Shown here in pieces: positions 23,838-34,877 of a DNA stretch of 64,000 bases (positions are counted from its first letter, which is position 1; the number at the start of each line of letters is the position of its first letter). The position numbers and the translations under genes were made by a program. The stretch is from Selaginella moellendorffii (taxonomy: Eukaryota; Streptophyta; Lycopodiopsida; Selaginellales; Selaginellaceae): NCBI RefSeq assembly GCF_000143415.4, contig NW_003314274.1:277185-341184 (forward strand). Direction: 5' to 3'. Below the pieces are notes generated by a model. That model did no database searches, was not told the origin of the DNA, and saw nothing but the letters and a program-made list of their open reading frames with translations.

Positions 23838-25520
23838 CCCGTTTTGTCTGTTAAAGGTAGGGTTACTCTTGAATAGTGTTTAATAAACTTTTGATAGTAG
23901 TTGCATAACCCCAAGAATACCTTTAACTTATGTACATTCGATAGTTATTCCCATTCCTAGATTATTTGGACCTCCTTAGGGTCCACTTTGAGCCCGCCTT
24001 TGCCCACTACATGCTTAATAAACTTTGCATCTTATTAAGTAAAGTTATATTTTCTTTCTTTAGCGTATAACTTGTGTTTCTTTAGTTTCTTAAACATATT
24101 TATCAAGTGTTTGATATGCTCCTCTAGCATTTTGTTATAGATTAAAATGTTGTCAATATAGATGACCACAAAGGGATTTAAATAGGGTATAAAGATGTGG
24201 TTCATTAGCACTAAGAATTTTGCTAACACATTGCACAATCCAAAGAGCATCACTAGGAACTCAAATCTCCCATACCTTGTCTAATATATTGTCTTCTTAA
24301 TATCTTCTTTTGCTACCTTGATTTAGTAGTATCCTAACTTTAAGTCAAATCTTGAGAAGTATTTTACCTTTCCCAACTTATTGAACAAGTTCACAATCCT
24401 TGATAAAGGGTGTTTGTTCTTCTTCATATACTTGTTGAGCAAATGATAGTCTATATATGCACATCTTTTTTATTCACAAATAACACCGGTGCCCCATATA
24501 ATAACTTGCTCAACCTAACATACTACCATTTATCAATCAATTCCTCATGTTGGTGTTTGAGCTTATCGAGTTCTTTTTTGTTCAACCAATAAAGGGGATG
24601 AACCACTGCCTTAGCACCCTCAACCAACTCAATATTATATTTTATTAGCTAAGCATGCGGCAACCCTACTGGTAATTCCTCTGGCATAGTATTTTAAATT
24701 AATCTAACATCTACTAAATCACTAAAAGCACTTTATTTATTCATGTATCTTTGTTGCTCACCATTGAGAGTAAGCATAAAAATGTTACTTTGGTTCCTTT
24801 AGTGAGTTATCCTCTCATGGATATGAGGTTTAAACATGAGTCTTTAGCTTTATATTGCCCTACCTTTAGATCTTAAAGTTTCACTCTAAATCATTCCCCT
24901 CAAACATTCACCAATACCATTAGGTTTCTACCTTGTCTATGCAAGGCTACCACAAATCAATTGAACCTATCCATCCCAAATATCATGTCAAATTCTACTA
25001 TGTCCATGTCTATATTCACTTTCTATGTCCTTTCTTTGACTCTTGTTTATTGAAGTACCTCATTGGTGCTTTGGTTACTTTGAACAAACTCTAAAGTCCT
25101 TGGTTCTCCTAGCTATTGCACTGTTAGTTAGGCTTGTTAAACTATGTTTATAGCTACAAAATTATTTGAAACACCTATGCTAATAAGGATCTTAACAAAG
25201 CTACATTTAAGTTTCCTTTGGAAAGCTAGTAGATATCACGAATGACTCTTTACCAAAATTACTCGTGTAATGAATAATTTTGAGTTAAGAACTAGATCAC
25301 ATATCTCTTCTTGAGAGAATGTCCCTACCTGAAGAAAGCTAAAGTCAATATAGCCATTAAATCGGGTGACTTCCAAACTGTGTTTCACTTCACCACAATT
25401 GTAATATATATATTATTCCCCACACTACTACCAAACTTGGTTTGTTTATCAATGTGTTTGTCCCTTTTTGTCTGACTCTACACTCACATATAGTTTTTAT
25501 ACAATCACAAATTATATTAT
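23838..25520 (-). pseudogene. Second decayed pol of chromovirus 'C', inverted (gag knuckle to RNase H start)
   Basis: Read on the minus strand, about 25,400 carries a CCHC-like remnant (NCGEVKHSLE). The protease region follows, then RT at about 24,450-23,950 (MMLFGLCNVLAKFLVLMNHI, VVIYIDNILIYN, HIKHLINMFKKLK). The copy breaks off at 23,838, tail-to-tail with the plus copy. It also preserves the uninterrupted site of the solo L2 insertion. All frames are broken. Confidence 0.8.
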
Positions 25521-26454
25521 TGTATTAGAGGTGTTGAAGGATGTAGAAAGTTACTATAGTCATGTTGTATGGTGTGGAGATGTAGAGACCTAGACTTCGC
25601 ATAAAATAATGGCAAGAGCTTGAAGGGCTGAAACAAAAGTTCATCCTAATAGAATTTGGGGCTTAGAGTTGATTTGCTTGCAAGATTTCTCATCAAATCT
25701 TGCAAGCAACACCACAAATTAGCAAACTTATCCAATTTCTCACACAAATGGAGATATGTCAATAAACAATCATCACGCAAAGAATGCATGGTCTACTTAC
25801 CATGGAAGGAAACAAAAAAAGGAAATGACATATGCAAAACAAACAAAACAAATGGCCTAGGTGTGGGAGCACCCAACCAACAAAAGCAAATAGTGAAGCA
25901 AACCCAATTGAGCCCAAGAGACAACTTAGTAACTGTTTGGAGGTGAATAGGAAGGCAAGAATGAGAGGATGGTAATAGAGATCTTCATAATAACATTCTC
26001 AAGAGCTACCTCCTAAAGTGAGAAAGGGAGTATAGAGTATAGTAGAAGTGAAAACTATGGAGTGGCTTGGGCATAGAGATGGCAGAACCTATGTATGGAA
26101 GGAACAAAAAGACCCTCAAAATGAACTTGCAAATAAGTCTTATGCTTATTGTTGGGCACATCAAAACTGCCAAAATAGAATATAAATAAAATGGGTTTCT
26201 ACTTAAACTTGTGTAACCAAATCTTGAGGACAATTTAGATGCAAATTTAATATTCCCAAAAAAATATTCTTTTTTATTCATGCTATGCATGCCCCCCATT
26301 CCCCAACTAGCTTGCCCAAGGACCATATCATTGGCAACTTATGGCTGCCCACCACTGCTATATCACTCACAAAACCTTAGTATGTGAAATGAGCAGGCTC
26401 TAGCAAGTTATGAGAAGGCAACAATATCAAACACAAATCCTATAGCCCCAAAGT
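25521..26454. other. No recognisable feature
   Basis: Short open frames occur on both strands but none has a conserved block or a match elsewhere in the window. L2-related LTR sequence starts at about 26,455. Confidence 0.45.
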
Positions 26455-26651
26455 GGAGCCAAAAGTGTAGCAGGGAGAGTGTGGGGGTTGGACTCTAGTG
26501 GAATCAATTTGGCCAGAAAAGGTTAATATGACCCAGAAAGGTTATACCCACGTGGTGGATGATGATATAACCATTAAAGAGTCCAAAACTAGAGTGAACG
26601 TAAACGGATAAGTGGGGCAAATTGGTAAAGTGTTCAAAAGCTAACTATAAC
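26455..26651 (+). mobile_element. Left part of an L2-type LTR that hosts the intact L2 insertion
   Basis: The sequence matches about 20,820-20,996 of the solo L2 LTR. It stops at a TCCCC target duplication at 26,652, and the same LTR resumes after 36,420. Confidence 0.8.
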
Positions 26652-26907
26652 TCCCCTGTAACAAACTAAATTTTTTATTTTACTTTAGTCACCTAGTCAC
26701 ACCTTCGATCATTTGAAGGAGTCTCACTCACAACCTCCTTGAGTCCTATTCCGGACTTGGGGACTTGCTAGTCCCAAGAATGGCCTCCGTGCCATTCAAC
26801 CTTTGCACTTGGTCCAAGTGCTCCACATGTCCAATCCCATGATTAACACCCCAAGGTATCACCAACATACCAGCCTATTATGCTAAGGCCATGCCCATTC
26901 ACCTTGG

Positions 26908-28027
26908 TGTAAAGAACCAACTCCCCGACGTGTCATAGGCTAAAGGATCCCTGAAAGCATGACCGAAATGACAAAGAGTTCATCGAATGGGACCAAGTCT
27001 GAGATTGAATCCAAGACCGACTTTGAGACCGAGTTTGAGATAGAGTCCGGGATTGAGTCCGAGGCCGACTCGAAGACCGAGTTTGAGACAGAGTCTGAGA
27101 TATGAGATCAGGTCCGAGACCGAGTCCGAGGTCGAGTCCGAAGTCGAGTCCGAGATCAGGTCTGAGATCGAGTCTGAGACCGAGTCCGAAGTCGGGTCCG
27201 AGATCGAGTCTGAGACCGAGTCCAAAGTCGGGTCCGAGATCGGGTTTGAGATCGAGTCCGAGTACTAATACAAGTCAAGAGGTGAAAGCCCAAAGCACAC
27301 GTCTCCCAGGGGCCAGGGGGTGCTGCAGGGATAGTGAGGTCCAGGAACCAATCTTCAAAGAACTCTTCCAAACTGACTTGAGGTTGAGACTAGGGCCAAG
27401 GGGCCTTGGGTGGGAGTGAGCATGGAATCGAGTGGTGCCGGAGGGGCCACCCAAGGAAGTGCTCAAGAACAGCTCCCACTCCCGAAAGGGAAACCGATTG
27501 TGGTGCTCCCGGCTCATGTGAAGTGGTGCCCCACTTGAGTACCTTGTGGCTCATTGGTCCTCGCCTTTCCTAGGGGCTTGGGCCTTCCCTTTGGGATGGA
27601 AGTGGGGGGGGGTAGAGGTACCTATACCAGGCCATTAGGCCACGGTGTTTCGCCCCGGCGTCCTGAAGCAAGTGCTGCACCCAAGGCTTGGGATTTAGAG
27701 GGTCCCATGATCAAGTCTTGTTGTACCAAGGGATGTTAGGAACCTGGAGGCTTGGTGTGCTTGGCTGCTTGTGCCTGCGGGGAGTGTAGCCGAACCTTAA
27801 GTTTAGTCTAACTCGGGGAGGGGGATTGGGAGAGATTTGGGAATCCATGGATGGATGGCTAACGCTCCGTTGCTCGTGTAGTGAGTAGTTGAAACCAAGT
27901 AGGACCAAGTAAAAACTGGTACAATAGGTGGGAACCTTAGTGAGGGAACTTAGCAAAAGCTAAGGCAATGTTGGTCAGATAGACAAGGTAAATTGGCAAA
28001 TTGGAAAGAAAAAGTTTGTGGATTACA
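26908..28027 (+). mobile_element. Solo L1 LTR nested in the L2 3' LTR, 5-bp target duplication CTTGG
   Basis: The sequence TGTAAAGAACC...GTGGATTACA (1,120 bp) is bounded by CTTGG at 26,903-26,907 and 28,028-28,032. The other L2 LTR at 34,878-36,415 lacks it and reads straight through ACCTTGGTCACAC (about 35,123). It contains a hexamer tandem array at about 26,990-27,265. Confidence 0.93.
26990..27265. repeat. GAGTCC/GAGACC hexamer array in the L1 solo LTR
   Basis: About 45 degenerate hexamers of the type GAGTCCGAGATC are present and open on both strands. The resulting predicted peptides (Ser/Glu- or Arg/Pro-rich) are artefacts of the repeat. Confidence 0.92.
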
Positions 28028-28779
28028 CTTGGTCACACCGGTGGTCCAACACCACCTGCATCGCAGTCCTGTCTTTCAAAGACTAGGCCATCCATCCATG
28101 AGTGACCATCCTAAGTCCACTCCTTAACATCCTTAAGATGCCTGTAAACATGAGGAACAACCTTCCCCAATATCCCTTTTACAATCCCCACCAAGTCCTT
28201 TTTCTGTCCATGGCCGTGTTCACCAACACTGCCAATGGGACAAGGCCCACAGGCCCGACCACTAAGTCCCACTATCCTTTGGGACTTCCTCACCATATGA
28301 CCGTATTATTGGTCACTACACCAAAGGATCATTCCTCTTCCTTTCCATAGTCTGGGACTTTGGGACAACATTTCGGAACATTGTGGCCCTACACGAGCCT
28401 TATAGGCACTCTCCCCACCTTTTGCATTTTGGTGCTCTAGCCGTGGGCTTAGAGCGAGGTTCCGTTAAGCCACGCTAGGTATCCAAGTAGGTAGTGCCAC
28501 CCACACTTGGGCTGAGAGCATCGACCATTCGATCTCTCGGGGGAACTAGAGCCGGCTCTTGAACACTTCACCAAGCTACCCCGCTTGTCGGTCCATATTC
28601 ACTTTAGCTTTGGACTTCCCAATGGTTATCCCATCACCCAACACTTAGGTACGGCCTTCTTGGGCCAAATTGGCCTTTTTTGGCCAAACTGGCTCCACTA
28701 GAGTCTTCCCCCCTACTATACTTTTGGAGCTCACCAAACCCCCCAGGGTCTAGGAGACGAACGCTTTGGGCTTTCACCC

Positions 28780-29215
28780 TCAGACTCGAACTCGGACTTG
28801 GACTCGGACTCAGACTCGGACTTGGACTCGGACCCGGCCTCGGTCCCGGTCTTGGCCTCTGTCTAGGTCCTAGTCCTAGTCCCAGTCCTAGTCTCGGTCT
28901 TGGTCTCAGTCTCAGTCTCGGTCTCTGTCTCGACCTCGGACTCCATCTCAGGTTCTTCTCGGACTCCATCTCGGATTCCATCTTGGGTCCATCTCAGACT
29001 CCATATCGGACTCCATCTCAGACTCCGTCTCAGGTCCATCTTGGACTCCATCTCAGACTCCATCTCGAGTCCATCTCGGACTTCATCTCGGGTCCATCTT
29101 GGACACCATCTTGGACTCCATCTCGGACTCCATCTCGAGTCCATCTCGGACTTCATCTCGGGTCCATCTTGGACACCATCTTGGACTCCATCTCGGACTC
29201 CATCTTGGGTCCTCT
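28780..29215. repeat. Tandem array in the L2 3' LTR
   Basis: The left part is built on GGACTC/GGTCTC hexamers and the right part on TCCATCTCGGAC-type units. A higher-order repeat of about 60-70 bp is visible at 29,060-29,190. Confidence 0.92.
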
Positions 29216-30054
29216 TGTGCCCCTTTTCTAGAGACTCACTTATTGCTCGCTTCATATTTGTTCCTCGAGCCTTTCATTAGGAGTTTCACTCCCACTTTCA
29301 ACCTTTCAAGTTAGAGTTTTTAATCCAAATGTGTTACGCTCGTTTAGCTTTTGCTTCAGCCACTACCATGTGGCACCCTTTCGGCTCCATATTGGGGCTT
29401 AGGGATTTGTGTCTCACAACTCCACCACCCATAGACGAAGTTCGATATCTTTATTGAATGATAAACTATTTTATAAAGTAATACTAGCATGTATTACCCT
29501 TCCCATCCTTGGCACTTAGCCAATATTTGTCAAGGGTTGACACCAAAGGCTCACCCTGCCTCGTCCATCCTCTAAGGAATATAGTCTCTCTAACATAGAG
29601 AATCGATTGACCACTTGTGGTGGTTCTTTCCCTTTTATTGGTTTAACTCTCACTAAACCCATTAGAGACACCTTCTCTATCTCAATTCTACTACTCATTC
29701 TCGAGTAGTCTCAACTTCTATTGATATAACCATTCCTTTTTCAAACTTTAAGTCTTGACTTCTTGAAGTCAATGTCTTAAGTGTCTCTGACAGCTTTCAT
29801 TACACATATTGTGCAAATTCCACTTCCCCATCCCAGGAAGTTCTTTAATTGAGGGCACCATCCTCCTCTTTTTTATTTCGTGCCACCTTTGGCACTAAGT
29901 TCCAATTATCATAAGTTGTGCTAAGGCTATCCACAGCCCTATCATTTAGCTACCTTGCCTATTTCGTGCCACCTTTGGCAGTAAATTCCAATTATCATAT
30001 GTTGTGCTAGGGCTGTCCACGACCCTATCATTTGGCTACCTTGCCACTCCCTCT

Positions 30055-30638
30055 TATAAGCTCCTGAGTTTGGACTTCCTGGGAGGTCACCTAGCCTAAT
30101 ACTATTCAAACCTAAGGATGTTTAACCCCAAGTATCCCAAGACCCTTAACCGATTGGAAAAGGGGGTGCACGGGCCCTTTCCCTTTATATTTAAACCCCA
30201 TAGATGGTCTTTTGAGTCGTTCCTTTTGGTTGCTTACAATCCACTACGCTTCTTTGTAAGTTCACACCCTCGTGAACAAAAGCTGAGAGCTGCAGCTCTC
30301 TCAAGAGCCCCGCTCTCTTGACACCCTACCCCTCGGGTCAAGCCCAGCAGGAGTAAACTAGACTAGCCAGATGTCAATCAACATGTGCTGTGATTCCCTT
30401 AACCAACCAACAGAGTCGGACTTGAGACCGCCTTTGATACCAAATGTAAGCTCTTGAGTTTTGACTTCTCGGGAGGTCACCCAACCCAGTACTATTCAAA
30501 CCCAAGGATGTTTAACCCTAAGTATCCTAAAACCCTTAACTGATTGGAAAAAGGGGTGCATTCTTATTCATGGGCCCTTTCCCTTTATATTTGAACTCCA
30601 TGGATCGTCTTTTGAGTCGTTCCCTTTAGTTGTTTGCA
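30055..30638 (-). mobile_element. TRIM-B copy 1 (older)
   Basis: LTRs 30,055-30,238 and 30,445-30,638 run TGTAAGCTC...TTGCTTACA-like, and a CCTCT/CCTCC duplication flanks them. On the minus strand a primer site TTTGGTATCAAAG adjoins the right LTR (about 30,432-30,444). The two LTRs differ at many positions, so this insertion is clearly older than TRIM-B copy 2. The interior of about 206 bp is non-coding. Confidence 0.82.
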
Positions 30639-31709
30639 CCTCCCTTAGAGCTTGCACCTTTACCAAATTAGAGCATTTGGGAATCTATTTTTGGAAACAC
30701 ACTTCCTTTCTCATAATCCATTAGTATCCAACACATTAGTGTTTTTTGCTTAACTTTGCCATTTGGATTCCTTCCAATGAATTCCATGGCCCACACTTGG
30801 CCACTAGTGTTTTGCTTTTATCTATTGATTGTTGCACCAAGCAACATAGGATCACTACCTCCATTCTCGAAGTATTTTTTTGGTTCCATGGCAAAGGCTC
30901 TACTTTGCTGAGTTCTAAAGGTGCTCACCCTTAGTAGGTCTCTTTAGCATTTTCTGTTACGGGCTTCGTCTATGGTCCAACTTTGCGACCCTCCTATAGG
31001 TCTTTCCTAGAGACTATTTTCTTGGATTCATTATACCATTGTTTCAGTATAATTGATTTCCTTTTAGGTGTCCTTCCCACTTGGTCACCTTGACCAAGAC
31101 ACACCATCTTTAATAGTTCAAGTCAACACTTTGAACTAGGAATCATGTTCCTTAACCCAAACAAAGACCTTGTCCTTGTTTAGCCACAAGTTCACCTAGT
31201 GATATCATCTTGACCATTTAACAGGTCTACCAATGGGAATTAAATCTTCCAGGCCTTTTAAATTGTTGACTATGACCCCAGGGGCATCCCCCACACTTGG
31301 TGGTGAGCCCAAGCTAGCTCTTCCAACCAAGGATCCATAACAACTGAGATTAGGTGTCCCCATCTCATTCACCATGACCTTGGTGCTACTTTGCACCAAA
31401 GTATTCAAGTTAGATATGCCAAGCTTTCACACTAGGCAATTTAACCGTGCATCACGACTCCGAGGCATCCCTCGCTTGGCAGTGTGCCCAAACCAGTCTC
31501 CTCACTGAGAGTCCATGACCACCGAAAAATGAGTGTCCTCGTATTCTAAACCATCACCATGCTCTAGTGATTTGGGACTCAAACCCAAACACTAGAGGGT
31601 CGGAACTCAAACCCAACCTCCATATATACATCTATGAACGGCATCACACAAGATGCTTAGTGTGACTCCCCATGCCGGTGCACCAACTTATACTCAAAGT
31701 GCGCTATGG

Positions 31710-32441
31710 TGTAAGCTCTTGAGTTTGGACTTCCCGGGATGTCACCCAGCCCAGTACTATTCAAACCCAAGGACGCTTAACTCCAACTATCCCAAGACCC
31801 TTAACCGATTGGAAAAGGGGGTGCACTCTTGTTCATGGGCCCTTTCCCTCTATATTTGAACCCCAACAGATCGTCTCTCAAGTCGTTCCCTTTGGTTGCT
31901 TACAATCCACCACGCTTCCCTGCAAGTTCACGCCCTCGTGAACGATTGGAAAAGGGGGTGCACTCTTGTTCATGGGCCCTTTCCCTCTATATTTGAACCC
32001 CAACAGATCGTCTCTCAAGTCGTTCCCTTTGGTTGCTTACAATCCACCACGCTTCCCTGCAAGTTCACGCCCTCGTGAACGGAAGCTGAGAGCCACAGCT
32101 CTCCCGAGAGCCCTGCTCTCTTGACACCCTACCCCTCGGGTCGAGCCCAGCGGGAGCAAACTGGACCAGCCAGATGTCAATCAACATGTGGTGTGATTCC
32201 CTTAGCCAACCAACAGAGTCGGACTCAAGACCTCTCTGATACCAAATGTAAGCTCTTGAGTTTGGACTTCCCGGGATGTCACCCAGCCCAGTACTATTCA
32301 AACCCAAGGACGCTTAACTCCAACTATCCCAAGACCCTTAACCGATTGGAAAAGGGGGTGCACTCTTGTTCATGGGCCCTTTCCCTCTATATTTGAACCC
32401 CAACAGATCGTCTCTCAAGTCGTTCCTTTTGGTTGCTTACA
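31710..32441 (-). mobile_element. TRIM-B copy 2, young complete miniature LTR element
   Basis: Two 195-bp LTRs (31,710-31,904 and 32,247-32,441) run TGTAAGCTC...GTTGCTTACA and differ at a single base visible to me. TATGG duplications sit at 31,705-31,709 and 32,442-32,446. On the minus strand the right LTR is followed by TTTGGTATCAGAG, an initiator-Met primer site. The interior includes a partial third LTR (about 31,941-32,041) from an internal tandem duplication. A related empty site with one TATGG occurs at 62,821-62,825. Confidence 0.95.
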
Positions 32442-34862
32442 TATGGATCACCGTTTAGAAACCTAATTCCTCTAAGTCCTCTCACTTGACAAGTCTGTGA
32501 TCATGCATGGACTCCTCCATGGGCCACCCCTTTTGAAGTTAGCATCTTCAACTAGGGCATTTGTTCCCCCCCGACTTGCCAACCTTGCTTAGCAAGTCAT
32601 CTGACCACTGTAACATGGTTTGTGCATAAGCGTGAAAGTCCTTAACCATCGACTTTCGATCAAAGCCCTATTTTTGACCACTCAGGAACTACTTCCCTAA
32701 CCTTGATAACCTCACCTTATGGCAAGCTTCAAGACCACGCTTCTGCTGTACCACTCTGATTTCGCACGCTTTATGAATCATTTACACTTGGCTCTCTAGG
32801 TACTCATCTATCTAAAATTGTTTTTAGGAACCTTTAAGGAACTTTGTTCCTTAGCTTGCTAAGGCCTCTCCTTTTTGCAAGCTTTCTTACCATATGGTTT
32901 AACATGAATAATTCCATATTTAGACTCCATGATATCATGGTTGCTAATAACAAATTGCTTGAGCCCCCACTTGAATCTTCACTCCCAATTTGCATAATTA
33001 CCCTTGGTTATGCTTTTCAATTTCTATAGTTCTATTCTATCCCTTTACTACTTTCTTTTTAGCCTCATATGTTTCCTTTGGTCATTCTCCTCTAGATTAG
33101 GAGGATAACTTTGCACTTTCTACCATGCCTTAGCAAGTATTCATAGGGATGAACCTACCTAATAGTCTAGAGAGTGGTTCTTCAATCCAGGTATACTCAC
33201 CTTGTGATCCCACACACCGGGATTAATGTTGCTACTTATAGGCCTTTATATGCCCATCACTAGCCTTGCCAAAATCCCTTTTTGGCTTTGTCCAATTCGG
33301 GTAGATGGATTCTTCCCATCTCCGCAACCTTAGACGTTTGGATAGCATCTCCTATCCATTATTTGTTAGAGACTTAGTCCCTTGGGTTTTATCTAATGCC
33401 CTCACGACACCAAACACCGCTTCCTGGTGTTATAGAGTGTTTGGGTGTCCTAATGATGACCTTCTTTGACAATGAACATTCCCTTTACGACATTAACTTA
33501 CTATATGGCAACATGAGCGATTTATCCCCCGTGAGGGTATGTTTAACTTTTTTATCCTAGTAAGAAGTTTTGGGTAGTTACCCTTTACCAATTTGATCAA
33601 TTATTTTGCACCTTTTGCTTAGTTGCCTCATAGTTGTCAAGTTTTACAACTCATTGCCAGTGTTTCTATACCTCCATTATTATTTGGGTCAACATACTTT
33701 AATTACATGCCTTCCAGCTTAGGTTATGCCATTCCCACTTCCATTGGGATTTTTTTGGCAAGGGGTTCTCATGAACTTGCCAACTTGACCTCAAGGCATC
33801 ACGCTTTGGCATATTCGGTGTCTCCACACCATCGACTCCACGAGTGTACTTTTATGACACTTTTTACTTATGTCTATGTCTTTGCCAAGAATAATATAGT
33901 TATCTCTTATGCCAACTATCCGTTAACATTGCACCATAAAGTTTATGCACAACTTTGTGTCAAAGTTGTTTCCTCTTGGGAACACCTTTCCCACAACTTT
34001 AGTATGGCATATTCTGCCATTAATGAGATACCCACTGTTCTTATGCTTGGATCTTATGATTCTCCTCATCCTTCGTGGGGCACAACACACTTCAGTCCAA
34101 ATGCGTCCATCAATCCTTTAGGACCATTCCTTGACTTCACTTGAGTCATTTAGCTTTTTGGATTTTACTAATCCCACAACCCATAAAGTCTTATTTTTGA
34201 AGTGCTAGCTCATTGGAATATAACTTCTTGTATTCATGTCCTACTCACTAAGACCACCATTATAAGTGTTATTCCAACACTTGATTATTTTTCGTTCCCT
34301 ATAGGCTACCTTTACCACTTAGGACTATCTGTCCATATGATGAGAATACAGACTCATCCTCTAAACATACCCCCAACTCCTTGGGTTTGCTCCAACATTT
34401 ATAAAGGTAGCCTCAGCTACTATTTCAAGGACTTATGTCTTTATCCATATTTGACCTCCCATAGTTATTAATTCTGATCTCAAATTCATAAGCACCAGCC
34501 TCAACTACATGAGGGTAATTTTGTGACTCCTTTATTGTCTTGGAGTCTTTATCTTGCCCGTGATCCTAACTATAGTTATTTACCACAACTACATTAACCA
34601 GTTTGCTAAGTCAAATGCTCATCTGGATCACATCCTCAACTCTCTGAGGAAAACTTTATACTATTCCCAAGATCCCAAAGTCATTCCATTATTGACCCTT
34701 TTCTATTCACCCCCTCATCTACAAGTTCACATATGAACTGTAGTGGAGAGCCATGTCTTCCCAACTTGCTACTCCCCAAGGATAGGCCCACTCCTAAGAC
34801 CTTCCGATACTAACACCAGTGGTGATATACTTGAGCACCAATAAAAGTCAGACGAAGGAACA

Positions 34863-34877
34863 GCTCCGATACCAAAT
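34863..34877 (-). promoter_or_regulatory. Primer binding site of the L2 element
   Basis: The minus strand reads TTTGGTATCGGAGC immediately inside the LTR. It is one substitution away from the common initiator-Met primer-site core TGGTATCAGAGC. Confidence 0.85.

Larger units (their letters stand above)
26657..29418 (-). repeat. 3' LTR of the L2 element, enlarged by a nested L1 solo LTR
   Basis: Outer parts 26,657-26,907 and 28,028-29,418 join to give an L2 LTR of about 1.64 kb. The extra 1,125 bp are the L1 solo LTR plus its target duplication. Confidence 0.87.
29419..34877 (-). other. Non-coding interior of the L2 element
   Basis: No Gag, protease, RT, RNase H or integrase block could be found in any frame on either strand. 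The longest open frame (33,623-34,144 +, 173 codons) lies antisense to the element and has no recognisable domain. Two TRIM-B copies interrupt it. Confidence 0.6.

Noticed and set aside
27053-27419. Open frames of Ser/Glu- or Arg/Ser/Pro-rich peptides over the LTR arrays
   Set aside because: They are by-products of hexamer tandem repeats open on both strands, with no start context or conservation beyond the repeat.
33623-34144. 173-codon open frame in the L2 interior
   Set aside because: It lies antisense to the element, has no recognisable domain, and is AT/His/Ser-rich as expected from composition.
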